From Symsagittifera roscoffensis (lineage: Eukaryota > Xenacoelomorpha > Acoela > Convolutidae): 64,000 nucleotides of DNA. Position numbers and translations under genes: made by a program. Shown piece after piece: positions 10,399 to 22,740 of the stretch. The notes below the pieces were generated by a model that saw only the letters and a list, made by a program, of their open reading frames with translations, ran no database searches and was not told the DNA's origin. Position 1 is the first letter of the stretch. Each line of letters opens with the position of its first letter. The DNA lies in assembly GCF_963678635.1 (NCBI RefSeq), contig NC_087062.1, forward strand, positions 28,792,833-28,856,832, written 5' to 3'.

Positions 10399-10518
10399 AT
10401 GGAGTACCCAGCAACAGCAGAAGAAGAGGATTTCTTCAATGAGATGCAGTCCCAGCAAAGTGAGGTTCAGGAAGAAATGCGAGCAGGCACGATAAAGAAA
10501 GGAGATGTGTTCTCATAG
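10399..10518 (+). CDS. Hypothetical 39-residue ORF or first exon
   Basis: The ATG at 10399 opens 39 codons of acidic, Glu/Gln-rich sequence starting MEYPATAEEEDFF and ending in GDVFS before a TAG. Composition is more protein-like than the surrounding AT-rich frames. The start and the GDVF end resemble the small ORF at 60383 (MDYKREAEDLFE ... GDVFG), suggesting two members of a family of first exons or a small mobile-element protein. I do not recognise a domain. It could be chance. Confidence 0.3.
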   Translation: MEYPATAEEEDFFNEMQSQQSEVQEEMRAGTIKKGDVFS

Positions 10519-10564
10519 GAGCTCTCCCTTAAACGCGGGTTGGAGCAGCTTTTTCAAATGTGAC

Positions 10565-12150
10565 AATTGGGTGCATAAAAATGCAAGTGAAGGTTTTTAT
10601 AAGGAAAATTGCGAGCTCTATAGCCACTACTCAAGAGAATTTTTAAGGCTTTTTACTCATCCAAGTTCTGTAAAATGGGATGCTCGAAAAATTTCTTCCG
10701 GCGTTGTCTGAACAAAAATTACTGAAAAGTTTCTGTATCTTTTTTTTCTGACCTTACCAAAGCTCTCAAAATATTCATTTACTAAAAACTAAAGCTGCTC
10801 TTTGTTGAGACTGAAGACGACCATGCGGCTGCCATAACAAAACAATGACTGGTTATTTTCCGCGGAAAACAACTGAAACTTTAAACTTAGCACTTGTAAA
10901 TAGATTAGAAATTTCTTGATTAATTAGGTTACGACTTTACATATAATATGAATTGATTGATTTGTTTTGACCTGATATGCGTCACACAGACATTTTTTGT
11001 TTCATGTCAGAAGCTTTCCATTTAACCCGAGGTGATTCAGCGAAACATATATATATATTTTCATTTAGTGGTCAAAATTTTCTCACTCACGAAATGAGTA
11101 GGGTCGTAATTTTTTGCGGTTTCATTTAAAGCTAATTGTGAAGCGATGCAGCAATGACGATCTGAAAAATGATTCGAACAGTGACTGTTCTATTGGGTAG
11201 CACCGCCCCTAAAATTTTTCAAAAGGCGCCTTTGGCGCCAATATATACTAACTTTCAGGGGGAGTGCGCGCCAAAAAAACGCTATTTTTTTTGTCAAAAT
11301 TTTCCAAAAAATGCCCAAAAACGGCTTTTTGACCTGTTTTCAAAAACTTGCCTGCGGCGCAGAAATTTGGCCCAAATCAGGGTCTTTTTACTGCTTTAGG
11401 AGAGCTCGTCGGAAAATCAATTTGGTCAACCTAAAAAAAAGGTCGTCAAAATTTTCGACAATTTTTTGAAACCCCCCCCCCCTCGAGAAAATCCTAGATC
11501 CGCCCCTGCAATTGAGTGCATAAAAATACAAGTAAAGATTTTTATTAGGAAAATTGCGAGCTCTATAGCCACTAGTCAAGAGAATTTTTTAGGCCTTTAA
11601 CTCATCCAAGTTCTGTTAAATGGGATGCTCAAAAATTTTATTCCGGGGTGGTCTGAACAAAAATTACTGAACAGTTCCTTTATCTCTTGTTTTTTTTCTG
11701 ACCTTACCAAAGTTCACAAAATATCAAATTACTAAAAGCCTAAAGCTGCTCTTTGTTGGAACTGAAGACGACCCTGCGGCTGCCATAACAAAACAACGAC
11801 TGGTTATTTTCTGCAGAAAAAAAACTGAAACTTTAAATTTGGCAATTGTAAATAGATTAGAAATTACTTGATTATTTAGGTTACGACTCTAGATATAATA
11901 TGAAATGATTGATTTGTTTTGAATCGATATGCGTGACACAGACGTTTTATGTTTTAAATTAGAAGCTTTTAATTTAATCCAAGGTGACTCAGCGAAACAT
12001 ATATATACTTTTAATTTAGTCGTTAAATTTTTCTCACTCACGAAATGAGTAGGGTCTTAATTTTTTGCGGTTTTATAGAGCTAATTGTGAATCGATACAG
12101 CAATGAAGATCTGAAAAATGATTCAAACAGTGACTGCTCTTTTGGGTAGC
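10565..12150. repeat. Direct repeat pair (about 943-bp period) upstream of the tandem array
   Basis: The block starting CAATTGGGTGCATAAAAATG at 10565 recurs at 11508, with the following several hundred bases also conserved (GAGCTCTATAGCCACTA, CATCCAAGTTCTG, CTAAAGCTGCTCTTTGTTG). The 3' part of each copy is the same sequence that forms the start of the 1.75-kb units further right. Identity looks about 85-90 % by eye. It is non-coding. Confidence 0.65.
11203..11507. mobile_element. Possible insertion between 8-bp direct repeats CCGCCCCT
   Basis: Where the repeat family elsewhere reads GGGTAGCATCCCC, this copy reads GGGTAGCACCGCCCCT, followed by about 290 bp absent from the other copies. A second CCGCCCCT lies at 11500-11507. 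The right end, read on the minus strand, begins AGGGGCGGATCTAGGATTTT, a terminus reminiscent of hAT-type non-autonomous elements. A C11 run lies near 11472-11482. An internal ORF (11169-11399) is not credible as a gene. Confidence 0.35.
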
Positions 12151-12363
12151 ATCCCCATTTTTCATAAATTGCAAGCAATTGAGCAAAAAGATTGAAACTT
12201 ATTTGAGAACAGAAAATCAATCTTTTTCTTTTTATTTGTAGACTCAATCTTTAAACTGTTTCAAATGCTTTGTATTGCGTAAATTGGCATTGAAAGCTTG
12301 TCTTTTTTTCTACAAATTGACATCAATAGTAATTTCAAGTGATGAAATATGTCAGCTAACAAG

Positions 12364-12915
12364 CAGGCCCCAAAAAAATGTGCTGCTAAATAGAGCAATG
12401 TCTGCTGCTCTATAAACAAAACTTCAGCTTTTTTTGCCCTATGAAAACTTTCATTAATCATGCGTTTATTGAAAAAAAAATTACCGTCCGTTTTTATCAC
12501 TTTTCAAGAAAAAAGTGTACTTGGAAAATGAACAGCATTTTCAGGAGGCAAAACAGTAGGCTAGTAGAGCTGCGGATAGATGCATTTTTGTTTTTCTGCT
12601 CTATTTTTGAGAAACAGTAGGTAAGTAGTGTTGCGGGTAGATGCATTTTTGTTTTTCTGCTCTATATTGAGTGATCGAGCAGTTTTATCTGAAGTTTAGT
12701 CAATAAGAAATAAAATGCTTGTTTGGTATTTCTGAGAAATAGCAATTCAGCATTCTATTTAAGGTTTTGAAAAAGTTTTGAGAAAAAACCACCGATGAAT
12801 TCTGCTGTATGATTAAATTCTGCTCTATCTGCTGCTCTTTAAAAGCATCTGTTCTATAAAGCGAATTCTGACAGTTTTGCTAAATTCTGTTACTAGCAGA
12901 ATTCTTTGGGGCCTG
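12364..12915. mobile_element. TIR element, copy 1 (CAGGCCCC ends)
   Basis: It begins CAGGCCCCAAA and ends TTTGGGGCCTG, with imperfect terminal inverted repeats about 22 bp long. It is flanked by GCTAACAAG and GTTAACAAG, a 9-bp direct repeat with one mismatch. The inside is AT-rich and holds repeated TCTGCTCTAT blocks, including a duplicated module ending ATGCATTTTTGTTTTTCTG. No transposase is encoded. The CAGG terminus and 8-9-bp duplication point to a hAT- or Mutator-like non-autonomous element. Confidence 0.65.
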
Positions 12916-12962
12916 GTTAACAAGTTAATTCAAAATTGCATGAAAGAGGATAGAAACTAATA

Positions 12963-13448
12963 CATATGCAGTAATAGCTCATAAAAACCATTTCCACCTA
13001 GATATAGTAACAGAAGATCACAATCACCATATACCAACCAAATTGGTGGACGATCCTCAGATAGACGAAATTCACAAAATTATTCACAAAAATAGGTATA
13101 GCCTATCAACTAGTTAAAATAATCAGTCAAATTACTAAAATAGTTTTTTTTTGCATTTGGTTGAAGAATGTCTAGAACAATCATTTGAGTAATATCGATT
13201 ACCGTTGTTGGAATTTGATCGATTCCTATGACAGTTGGAATAATTACTTCTGTTAGAATTTTATCTTGAATAATTGTTTATTTTATGATTATTTTAACTA
13301 TTTGATAGGCTATACCTATTTTTGTGAATAATTTTGTTAATTTCGTCTATCTGAGGATCGTCCACAAATTTGATTGGTATATGGTGATTGTGATCTTCTG
13401 TTACTATATCTAGGTGGAAATGGTTTTTATGAGCTATTACTGCATATG
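12963..13448. repeat. Foldback, 162-bp arms, copy 1
   Basis: Arms 12963-13124 and 13287-13448 are near-perfect reverse complements around a 162-nt spacer. The spacer and right arm are the reverse complement of the start of the decayed Gypsy sequence at about 16397-16695, so this palindrome is an inverted copy of neighbouring retroelement DNA joined head to head with a direct copy. Confidence 0.8.
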
Positions 13449-14111
13449 CAAATTACAATATATGCAATAAAATAGTCAAATTACTAAAAGCCTAAAGCTG
13501 CTCTTTGTTGGGACTGAAGACGACCATGCGGCTGCCATAACAAAACAACGACTGGTTTTTTTCTGCAGAAAAAACTGAAACTTTAAATTTAGCAATTGTA
13601 AATAGATTAGAAATTACTTGATTATTTAGGTTACGACTTTAGATATAATATGAAATGATTGATTTTTTTTTACTTGATATGCGGGACACAGACGTTTTAT
13701 GTTTTAAATTAGAAGCTTTTAATTTAATCCAAGGTGACTCAGCGAAACATATATTTTTTTCATTTAGTGGTTAAATTTTTCTCACTCACGAAATGAGTAG
13801 GGTCTTAATTTTTTGCGGTTTTATAGAGCTAATTGTGAAGCGATACAGCAATGACGATCTGAAAAATGATTCAAACAGTGACTGCTTTTTTGGGTAGCAT
13901 CCCCAGTTTTCATAAATTGCATGCAATTGAGTAAATAGAATGAAACTTAATTAAGAACAGAAAATCAATTTTTTTCTTTTTATTTGTAGACTCAATCTTT
14001 AAACTGTTTCAAATGCTTTGTATTGCGTAAATTGGCATTGAAAGCTTGTCTTTTTTTCTACAAATTGACATCGATAGTAATTTCAAGTGATGAAATATGT
14101 CAGCTAACAAG

Positions 14112-14662
14112 CAGGCCCCAAAAAAATGTGCTGCTAAATAGAGCAATTTCTGCTGCTCTATAAACAAAACTTCAGCTTTTTTTGCCCTATGAAAATTTTC
14201 ATTAATCATGCGTTTATTGAAAAAAAATTACCGTCCGTTTTTATCACTTTTCAAGAAAAAAGTGTACTTGGAAAATGAACAGCATTTTCAGGAGGCAAAA
14301 CAGTAGGCTAGTAGAGCTGCGGATAGATGCATTTTTGTTTTTCTGCTCTATTTTTGAGAAACAGTAGGTAAGTAGTGTTGCGGGTAGATGCATTTTTGTT
14401 TTTCTGCTCTATATTGAGTGATCGAGCAGTTTTATCTGAAGTTTAGTCAATAAGAAACAAAATGCTTGTTTGGTATTTCTGAGAAATAGCAATTCAGCAT
14501 TCTATTTAAGGTTTTGAAAAAGTTTTGAGAAAAAACCACCGATGAATTCTGCTGTATGATTAAATTCTGCTCTATCTGCTGCTCTTTAAAAGCATCTGTT
14601 CTATAAAGCGAATTCTGACAGTTTTGCTAAATTCTGTTACTAGCAGAATTCTTTGGGGCCTG
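14112..14662. mobile_element. TIR element, copy 2
   Basis: The same termini and flanking GCTAACAAG/GTTAACAAG as copy 1, and the same duplicated internal module. It was amplified with the tandem unit and is not an independent insertion. Confidence 0.65.
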
Positions 14663-14709
14663 GTTAACAAGTTAATTCAAAAATGCATGAAAGAGGATAG
14701 AAACTAATA

Positions 14710-15196
14710 CATATGCAGTAATAGCTCATAAAAACCATTTCCACCTAGATATAGTAACAGAAGATCACAATCACCATATACCAACCAAATTGGTGGACGA
14801 TCCTCAGATAGACGAAATTCACAAAATTATTCACAAAAATAGGTATAGCCTATCAACTAGTTAAAATAATCAGTCAAATTACTAAAATAGTTTTTTTTTT
14901 GCATTTGGTTGAAGAATGTCTAGAACAATCATTTGAGTAATATCGATTACGGTTGTTGGAATTTGATCGATTCCTATGACAGTTGGAATAATTACTTCTG
15001 TTAGAGTGTTATCTTGAATAATTGTTTATTTTATGATTATTTTAACTATTTGATAGGCTATACCTATTTTTGTGAATAATTTTGTTAATTTCGTCTATCT
15101 GAGGATCGTCCACAAATTTGATTGGTATATGGTGATTGTGATCTTCTGTTACTATATCTAGGTGGAAATGGTTTTTATGAGCTATTACTGCATATG
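14710..15196. repeat. Foldback, copy 2
   Basis: The same palindrome as at 12963-13448, carried in unit 2. Confidence 0.8.
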
Positions 15197-15230
15197 CAAA
15201 TTACAATATATGCAATAAAATACTCAAATT

Positions 15231-16560
15231 ACTAAAAGCCTAAAGCTGCTCTTTGTTGGGACTGAAGACGACCCTGCGGCTGCCATAACAAAACAACGAC
15301 TGGTTTTTTTCTGCAGAAAAAAACTGAAACTTTAAATTTAGCAATTGTAAATAGATTAGAAATTACTTGATTATTTAGGTTACGACTTTAGATATAATAT
15401 GAAATGATTGATTTTTTTTTACTTGAAATGCGGGACACAGACGTTTTATGTTTTAAATTAGAAGCTTTTAATTTAATCCAAGGTGACTCAGCGAAACATA
15501 TATTTTTTTCATTTAGTGGTTAAATTTTTCTCACTCACGAAATGAGTAGGGTCTTAATTTTTTGCGGTTTTATAGAGCTAATTGTGAAGCGATACAGCAA
15601 TGACGATCTGAAAAATGATTCGAACAGCTACTGCTTTTTTGGGTAGCATCCCCAGTTTTCATAAATTGCAAGCAATTGAGCAAATAGAATGAAACTTATT
15701 TAAGAACAGAAAATCAATTTTTTTCTTTTTATTCGTAGACTCAATCTTTAAACTGTTTCAAATGCTTTGTATTGCGTAAATTGGCATTGAAAGCTTGTCT
15801 TTTTTTCTACAAATTGACATCGATAGTAATTTCAAGTGATGAAATATGTCAGCTAACAAGCAGGCCCCAAAAAAATGTGCTGCTAAATAGAGCAATGTCT
15901 GCTGCTCTATAAACAAAACTTCAGCTTTTTTTGCCCTATGAAAACTTTCATTAATCATGCGTTTATTGAAAAAAAATTACCGTCCGTTTTTATCACTTTT
16001 CAAGAAAAAAGTGTACTTGGAAATTGAACAGCATTTTCAGGAGGCAAAACAGTAGGCTAGTAGAGCTGCGGATAGATGCATTTTTGTTTTTCTGCTCTAT
16101 ATTGAGTGATCGAGCAGTTTTAACTGAAGTTTAGTCAATAAGAAATAAAATGCTTGTTTGGTATTTCTGAGAAATAGCAATTCAGCATTCTATTTAAGGT
16201 TTTGAAAAAGTTTTGAGAAAAAACCACCGATGAATTCTGCTGTATGATTAAATTCTGCTCTATCTGCTGCTCTTTAAAATCATCTGCTCTATAAAGCGAA
16301 TTCTGACAGTTTTGCTAAATTCTGTTACTAGCAGAATTCTTTGGGGCCTGGTTAACAAGTTAATTCAAAAATGCATGAAACAGGATAGAAACTAATGCAT
16401 ATGCAGTAATAGCTCATAAAAACCATTTCCACCTAGATATAGTAACAGAAGATCACAATCACCATATACCAACCAAATTTTTGGACGATCCTCAGATAGA
16501 CGAAATTCACAAAGTTATTCACAAAAATAGGTATAGCCTATCAAGTAGTTAAAATAATCA
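15231..16560. repeat. Tandem array unit 3, lacking the foldback right arm
   Basis: It starts like the other units but continues at about 16557 into the decayed Gypsy gag region instead of the inverted arm. This is therefore probably the ancestral junction from which units 1 and 2 were generated. Confidence 0.75.
15861..16350. mobile_element. TIR element, copy 3, one module shorter
   Basis: The same termini and flanks as copies 1 and 2, but 490 bp long because it holds one instead of two copies of the roughly 60-bp internal module. Confidence 0.65.
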
Positions 16561-19500
16561 TAAAATAAACAATTATTCAAGATAAATCATTTGAATAATA
16601 AGTAATTATTCCAACTGTCATAAGAATCGATCAAATTCCAACAACCGTAATCGATATTACTCAAATGATTGTTCTAGACATTCTTCAACCAAATGCAAAA
16701 AAAAACTATTCGAATAACCGCAACAGGAGTTATTCAAATATTAAATATGGAAACTACTCGAAAATTCATATAACCGAAACTACAACAACAGATATCGCGA
16801 AATTACAAATACTGATAGAACTAAAAATAATTACTACCAAAACAGATCCCGAATTTATTCTCAGTCACCACGTCGAATTAATTTACAGCACTCAGATAGA
16901 CAAAATCAAAACTAAAGAAGCAGTACGACTAAACATCATAGATAGATAAATCAAGTACAAGCTGCAAATGAGACAACTCCAGAACCACCATGAAGAAAAA
17001 ACACAGAACTCTGAGAAATATAACTAAATCAAATTCGCTGTGAAAGCATAGATGACGAAAATGAAAACGAAAGTACATTAGTTGTTGGTATGTTAAGAAT
17101 AGAACACGAATAAAAAACTCCAGTTCACTCGGATCCAACGATTAAAACATCAAAAATTTTCGGGAGAAAAATTTTGACAATGCCATTTCTCTTAGAATGC
17201 CAAAAAATCAAGAATTTTCAACCGCCAGACCTTGAAATAGATTTTTCAATAGACTCAGGAACATAATCAAATAACATAAACTTTAATACATGGAACGAAA
17301 AACCTTCATTACATCCAGTACTCCCATTTTCAAAAACGTTAAGCATATAAATTTTCTCGCAAGGCACAAGCTTAAAAAGTTAAGGAAAAATTCAAATATC
17401 TCTCATACCAACGAGAACGATGGAACAAATTAGACTACTAGTAAAATCATTAAAAACAAATATTTCATATCTCAGATTTTAAACAAATCATGTTAGTATA
17501 ACGATTTATCACACAATACATCAACAATTAATGTCCTACATACTACATAGTACAGATAAACACAAACGAACAAATAAAACTCATTTATCATTTTTTCAAC
17601 GACTCAATAAATAACCTCCATTCTTCTCAAAATTTTATCCTTTATCCAACCAGCAACGTAAAATTTTGAAAACATTAACTGGACATGCATACAATTTCTC
17701 AATTAATCAAGCTCACGAAAATAAAAACGGCCAAAACACACTACAGTAATACATGCCTGACTTTGAATTCAAACGAATACACATTTTTTTTTGAGTAACA
17801 ATCTCATCAATGAATTATGCAAAGAATACAAATAAGACGTAATCGCACGACATATATACAACATCTCTCCGTATACAACCACACTTCCCCCCATGGTAAC
17901 ACGGATAATGCAAAACGAATGCAACATTATGCCCTACTCAAGAAAAAACGTACAGAAAAAATATCATTTTTAAACTTTTATACTGTTGTCAATCTTAATT
18001 ATTGAACAAAGAATTATCAACGAACAACATCATACACGAATCAAAAAGAAATAACAAACATTTGACAAAAACCTACAAAAATTTTAAACCAACATTCCAA
18101 CAAAGTTTAACTTCCAACACTCTCACATTAACCGAAAAGATTTTGAACAATTAGCAGATCTATTACTTAAACACCCCAATGTTTGTGCTAAATTCGATGT
18201 CGGAAAAAAACATTCACCATTATATCTTCCACTCAAACCCGTCGCAAATTTCAGAAGGCAACGTGCAAGTAAAGTTCCAATAAAGTTCCAATTATCTCAA
18301 CAGTAAACAAAGAACAACAATGAAAAGAAAACGCATTTATAAAGCCAGTTATTATCCCAGCAAAAAGCAAATCATTCAAGATGGTATAAGACACAAGATA
18401 CCTGAATACTCTAATCGATGAATCTAAATTCAATTGGCCAATCGAACCTTTACAGAAATTTCTTAGAAAAATATATGGAAAAAACCATACAATAGCAGAT
18501 ATGAATAGCGCATATAATTAACTGCCCCTAGATGAACAATCGCGCCTTTTAACACAATTCGCTAATGGAAACCAAGAGTACCAGTTTGAATCATTATTCT
18601 ATGGTATCTCAATAGGACTAGTAGCTTTTTCAAACAATCACGCCGTTTAACATAATTTGTAATTGGAAATCAAGAGTACGAATTTGATAGATTAATCTAT
18701 GGTATCTCAATAGGACCAGCAGCTTTTTCTGCAATTTTGAGTAAAATTTTTCAATCATTAACCCTAAGTAAAATCATAATTACATAGTTTGATGATGTAA
18801 TCATACAATCACAAACAAAAGAAGAAATGTTCAAAGTTTCAGATAAATACAATCAGATTTTTTCAAGAAAAATCATGAAGTCAGCTCCAGACAATTAACT
18901 TTTTCCTTACTCGTGTGCAATCTCTTGGACAATTATTAAAGGACAAATAATTACACCTCTAAAATTAAGAATAGATGCAATTTTGAAACTTCACCCACCA
19001 TCTAACTAAAAGAAAATACAAGAATTTCTTGGAGTTTTAAACTTCTTAAGCAAATATATGTCTAAGATGCAATTATATTTTAGACCAATTTTCAACATAA
19101 TACGTCAACAAAACAATTTACATGGACATTAGAACATCAAAAATGTTTCGACATAAGTTAGAAAATCGTAAGCGAAGAAATTTCAAATACAATCCCAGAT
19201 CCAAACCAACCATTTTCTGCAATGTGCGATGCATCCAATTTTGGAACTGGCTCAGCACTTTTACAATCGCATTAAACAAACTAAAATTAAAATCAGCAAT
19301 CTCAGGACTTTTCCTACAAGCAAACCTTAGACTCTCTACACCCGTGAGAAAATGCACAGCAAAAATATATATTCTAACAGAATATGAATTTTCAGTCCTT
19401 GGATCAAAACATCCAACAGTTTTATTTACACATCATAAACAAATTATTTTTTTTATTGCACAAAAAACTTACCCTAATCAAAGAGTATATAGCTTTCAAA

Positions 19501-21300
19501 TGGTTTCAATGAAATTTCCAAACTCACATGAAGTTTGGACAGCAGGTAAAAACCTTGCTTCACCCAATAAACTTAGTAGAAACACGCGATCAGTTTTACT
19601 TACAAGATAAAAAAACCGTAGGAAAACCACAAAATATACAACTCTTTTTTGCAAAATGTGGAAGATCACCAAGATTAGTATGTAAGTATGCAGTTAAAAT
19701 TAACTCCAAAATCAAACAAACCAATCACCTAGAACAACCATAATTAAGTCGATTTAACAGGAAACAACACATATAAACCCATAACATATTCCTTAGGGAT
19801 AAAAAAATTACCAATTGAAACCGAAAACAAACTGCACTGCGCAATAGAAATTTTCCTTTTAAAAGAAAGAAAAATCTAATAGATACATTCAACCTAGCAG
19901 GACCGTCAGAAACAAACAAAAAGCTCTACAATAAAGAAAGTATTTGATTTAAAATTAGCAAATGACAACATTCCCCAATTATCTCAGGAAATTCAAAAGT
20001 GCTTCCTGCCATGCAGTTAAAATGACAACCGACCTACTCAAAATATTGAAACCTCGACCCTGTTGTTTGTCAAATGAAATCTCGTCATAAATATAAAACC
20101 ATACTTTCGAAAATATAACAAAACCTATAAACGAAAACACACATAGATTACAATACCATTACACGGATACAAAGGTACCCTGTATGTTACTAAGTTTAAT
20201 CTAAGCTTTTCCATTCATCACATTCTTTGAAAACAAAAGGACATATTGGATCAGAAAAAAAACATCCAAACTTTTACACAAAATTCACATTTCTCAAAGG
20301 CACCCATATAGATTAAAGAACTTTGCAATGACTGCCTGACATGCATGTCTCCTAGGTAAACCTTTTCCACATCAAAAACAAATCGCAGAAAAACAAATTT
20401 GATGGACAAATTTTAATTTTAACCACAGAACCTCAAATGATACAAAAGGCCTTATATCAATCTTCCGGAATCTCATACACTATGGTCATTGTAGAGGCAT
20501 GTACAAACTATGTAGCCCTAAATTCCGTTCCAAACTGCAATGCTTACTATGCATACACAACTCTTGAGCAAATTGCGGATTACCCGAAATTCTTGTTACA
20601 GACAAAGGAACGGCATTTTTTAACAAAGAAATAAATACACTAAGTCATTTTTATACACAAACCTAAAACATCACATTCTCCATGAACCAATGGACTAGTT
20701 GAAGGCATGAACCGTTCATTATCAGAGAACCTCCGATGTCTAATTAACTGAGGCGATAAAAAATTACACTGAATGGTCAGAAGACGTAAAGCTAATCCCA
20801 TTTGCATGTGTCTCAAATCACAACAATATTTGGATTATTATCTTATGAAATGGTTGTTTACCAAAAACCACGTAAGCCAATAATGTTCACCGACAACTCT
20901 TCAAAAGATGTACAAGACAATTGCCAACCTACAAACGACTCAATTTGTTATAATCTACCATTTCATACTCATGATGAAGATCATTTCCGTCACCCATAAA
21001 ATTTAAAATTAGCCTCTAGAACCCACACAAATTGGATTCTAAACAGAGATGAAAAAACAATGAAATTTATCAAAAAATAGCAAAGAAACTGCAACAAAGA
21101 CGAAACATTTAGTCTCCAAAAAATTACGATTCACACCAGCTTCAGATTTGAAAAAAGGAACTATTGTAATAACTTCAAGTGTTACAATAGGAAAAGGAAT
21201 TCCCCGGAAATTACAGCCCATCAGAAAAGGACGTCAACAACGCCAATAGTCTTGACTCTGAAATCCACCAAGAAAAGATTTAAAAAAAATTATCCCTTTA
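16380..21300 (+). pseudogene. Decayed Ty3/Gypsy-like gag-pol
   Basis: Gag-like Asn/Arg/Tyr-rich sequence lies near 16690-16960 and a protease-like IDSGT near 17255. RT runs from 18498 (DMNSAYN, stop, LPLDEQSRLLTQF) through YGISIG to FDDV (the YxDD box) near 18790 and EFLGVLNFLSKYM near 19025-19060. RNase H begins with CDASNFGTGSALL near 19227. Integrase pieces are GHIGSEKKH and a CX2C (CNDCLTC) near 20240-20345, a core strand VIVEACTNYVAL near 20485, and TNGLVEGMNRSL with the expected Glu near 20690-20725. Stops and frameshifts occur every few tens of codons, so it is old and dead. I could not identify its LTRs. Confidence 0.75.
18530..18740 (+). repeat. Old ~100-bp tandem duplication inside the decayed RT
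   Basis: AATCGCGCCTTTTAACACAATTCG with the following roughly 100 bases (ending GGTATCTCAATAGGACTAG) is repeated immediately in diverged form (AATCACGCCGTTTAACATAATT ... GGTATCTCAATAGGACCAG). The palm segment of RT therefore appears twice. Confidence 0.6.
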
Positions 21301-21630
21301 TCTAAAAAATTAAAGAAAATAGAATTTTATTCGTAAATGTTAAACTTTATTCCTAAGAAAAAAAAATATTAAACATCTAGTTAATTAAAACATTCTTTAA
21401 ACACACGCGAAAATCAACATTCATCACAGACATAAACGCAACTGGAAATAATTGTGTGTTAGCAACTTTTCAAATTCTATTTTAATTATTTATTATTTGT
21501 TTGACACCACTGTTATAATTAGCCGACATAACTCCAATTTAAACTAAAATATAATTCTAACTCAGAGACATTCAGGTCAAAAATAAGCTTTACTTTTATA
21601 ATTGATGAATGGAAAAGAACGACGAGAATT
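21300..21630. other. Spacer, no gene seen
   Basis: AT-rich DNA between the decayed pol and the palindrome. No feature recognised. Confidence 0.4.
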
Positions 21631-22385
21631 GGAAAAGAATTGACAAAAGAAGTTTAACAACTGACTTTGAAATGAGCATTCGAAAAATGATCAATTTTTG
21701 AATTACTTTCAAATTTGTCAAAGTTATTACGATTGGGGTCAGATTGCTTATTGATTTTTGACAAATGGGTTGGATATGAAGAGGTTTTGGTGGAAGGAAG
21801 TCTGGAGTGTTTTTATAGCGTTGCTACTTGTTGTTTTTTTCATTGGCCTGTAGATTGTATTTAGATTGATTGATCTCATGTATATTTGCTTTTAGTCTAA
21901 TTTATTTATTTTTTTCTAGGAATTCAAGGGATCGAATATTTTTCAATGTTTCTTTGTTGATTTTTGTTTTGATTGATAGTAGGGGTTTGTAACTTTGAAA
22001 TCATAATGAGTTAAGTTATAAATTATAAAAGTAAAGTTACAAACCCTTCCTATCAATTATAACAAAAATCAGCGAAAAAAAACATTGAAAAAAATTCAAT
22101 CCCTTAAATTCCTGGAAGAAAACAAACAAATTAGACTAAAACCAAAATTGCTTGAGATCAATCAGGCTAAATACAATCTACCTGCTGAAGATTTCATAAA
22201 AAAATAACAAGTAGCAACCCTATACTAAAATTCCAGACTTTCCTTCACCAAAACCTCTTCATATCCAACCCCAATCGATATAACTTTGACAAACTTGAAA
22301 GTAATTCAAAAAGTTGATCTTTTTTTCAATGCTCACTTTAAAGTCAGTTGTTAAACTTCTCAAAACAATTTTTTGCCAATCAAAA
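21630..22385. repeat. Large palindrome, about 370-bp arms
   Basis: The left arm at about 21630-21995 and the right arm at about 22015-22385 are reverse complements at high but imperfect identity. Examples are GGTTGGATATGAAGAGGTTTTGG near 21769 pairing with CCAAAACCTCTTCATATCCAACC near 22247, and GGGTTTGTAACTTT pairing with AAAGTTACAAACCC at the centre. The short spacer near 22000-22015 would allow a cruciform or a long RNA hairpin. It separates the decayed pol from the next decayed ORF. Confidence 0.75.
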
Positions 22386-22740
22386 CAAATATTACCAAAC
22401 ATTTTCAACTTTTGCATTATTCTATCAAGCTGAATTTTAGATTTCGGAATAAATATTTTCATAGTTTTTGTACACACTTTGCATTTTTTTCCTACTCCAT
22501 ATAAATATCTCCTTTTCTTAAACCTTCGACAACCTAACGAGGCACGATAATAAATATCTTTTCTTCTAGATGATAAAAATTCTTCTTAATTAAAAAAGCA
22601 TCCTGGCTCTATTGTCATTTTTCTAACCCTTAACAGCTTCCCTCATCTTGATCTTTATAATTGACTGAAAAAAAATGCATTTGGGTTAGCAATTATTTTA
22701 ATAGTAGTTTTTGTTGAAACAGATTACCACAATTTTCATT
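22386..22740. other. Spacer, no gene seen
   Basis: AT-rich, no supportable feature. Confidence 0.4.

Larger units (their letters stand above)
11731..13482. repeat. Tandem array unit 1 (about 1.75 kb)
   Basis: The unit begins ACTAAAAGCCTAAAGCTGC. The same sequence restarts at 13483 and 15231, giving periods of 1752 and 1748 bp. Each unit contains a conserved leader, a 552-bp TIR element and, in units 1 and 2, a foldback. It is non-coding. Confidence 0.85.
13483..15230. repeat. Tandem array unit 2
   Basis: A second full-length unit, visibly about 97 % or more identical to unit 1, with its own TIR element and foldback. Confidence 0.85.

Noticed and set aside
12261-12500. Minus-strand protein ORFs repeated at 12261, 14009 and 15758
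   Set aside because: They are the translated end of the CAGGCCCC TIR element and its flank, conserved only because the tandem unit is.
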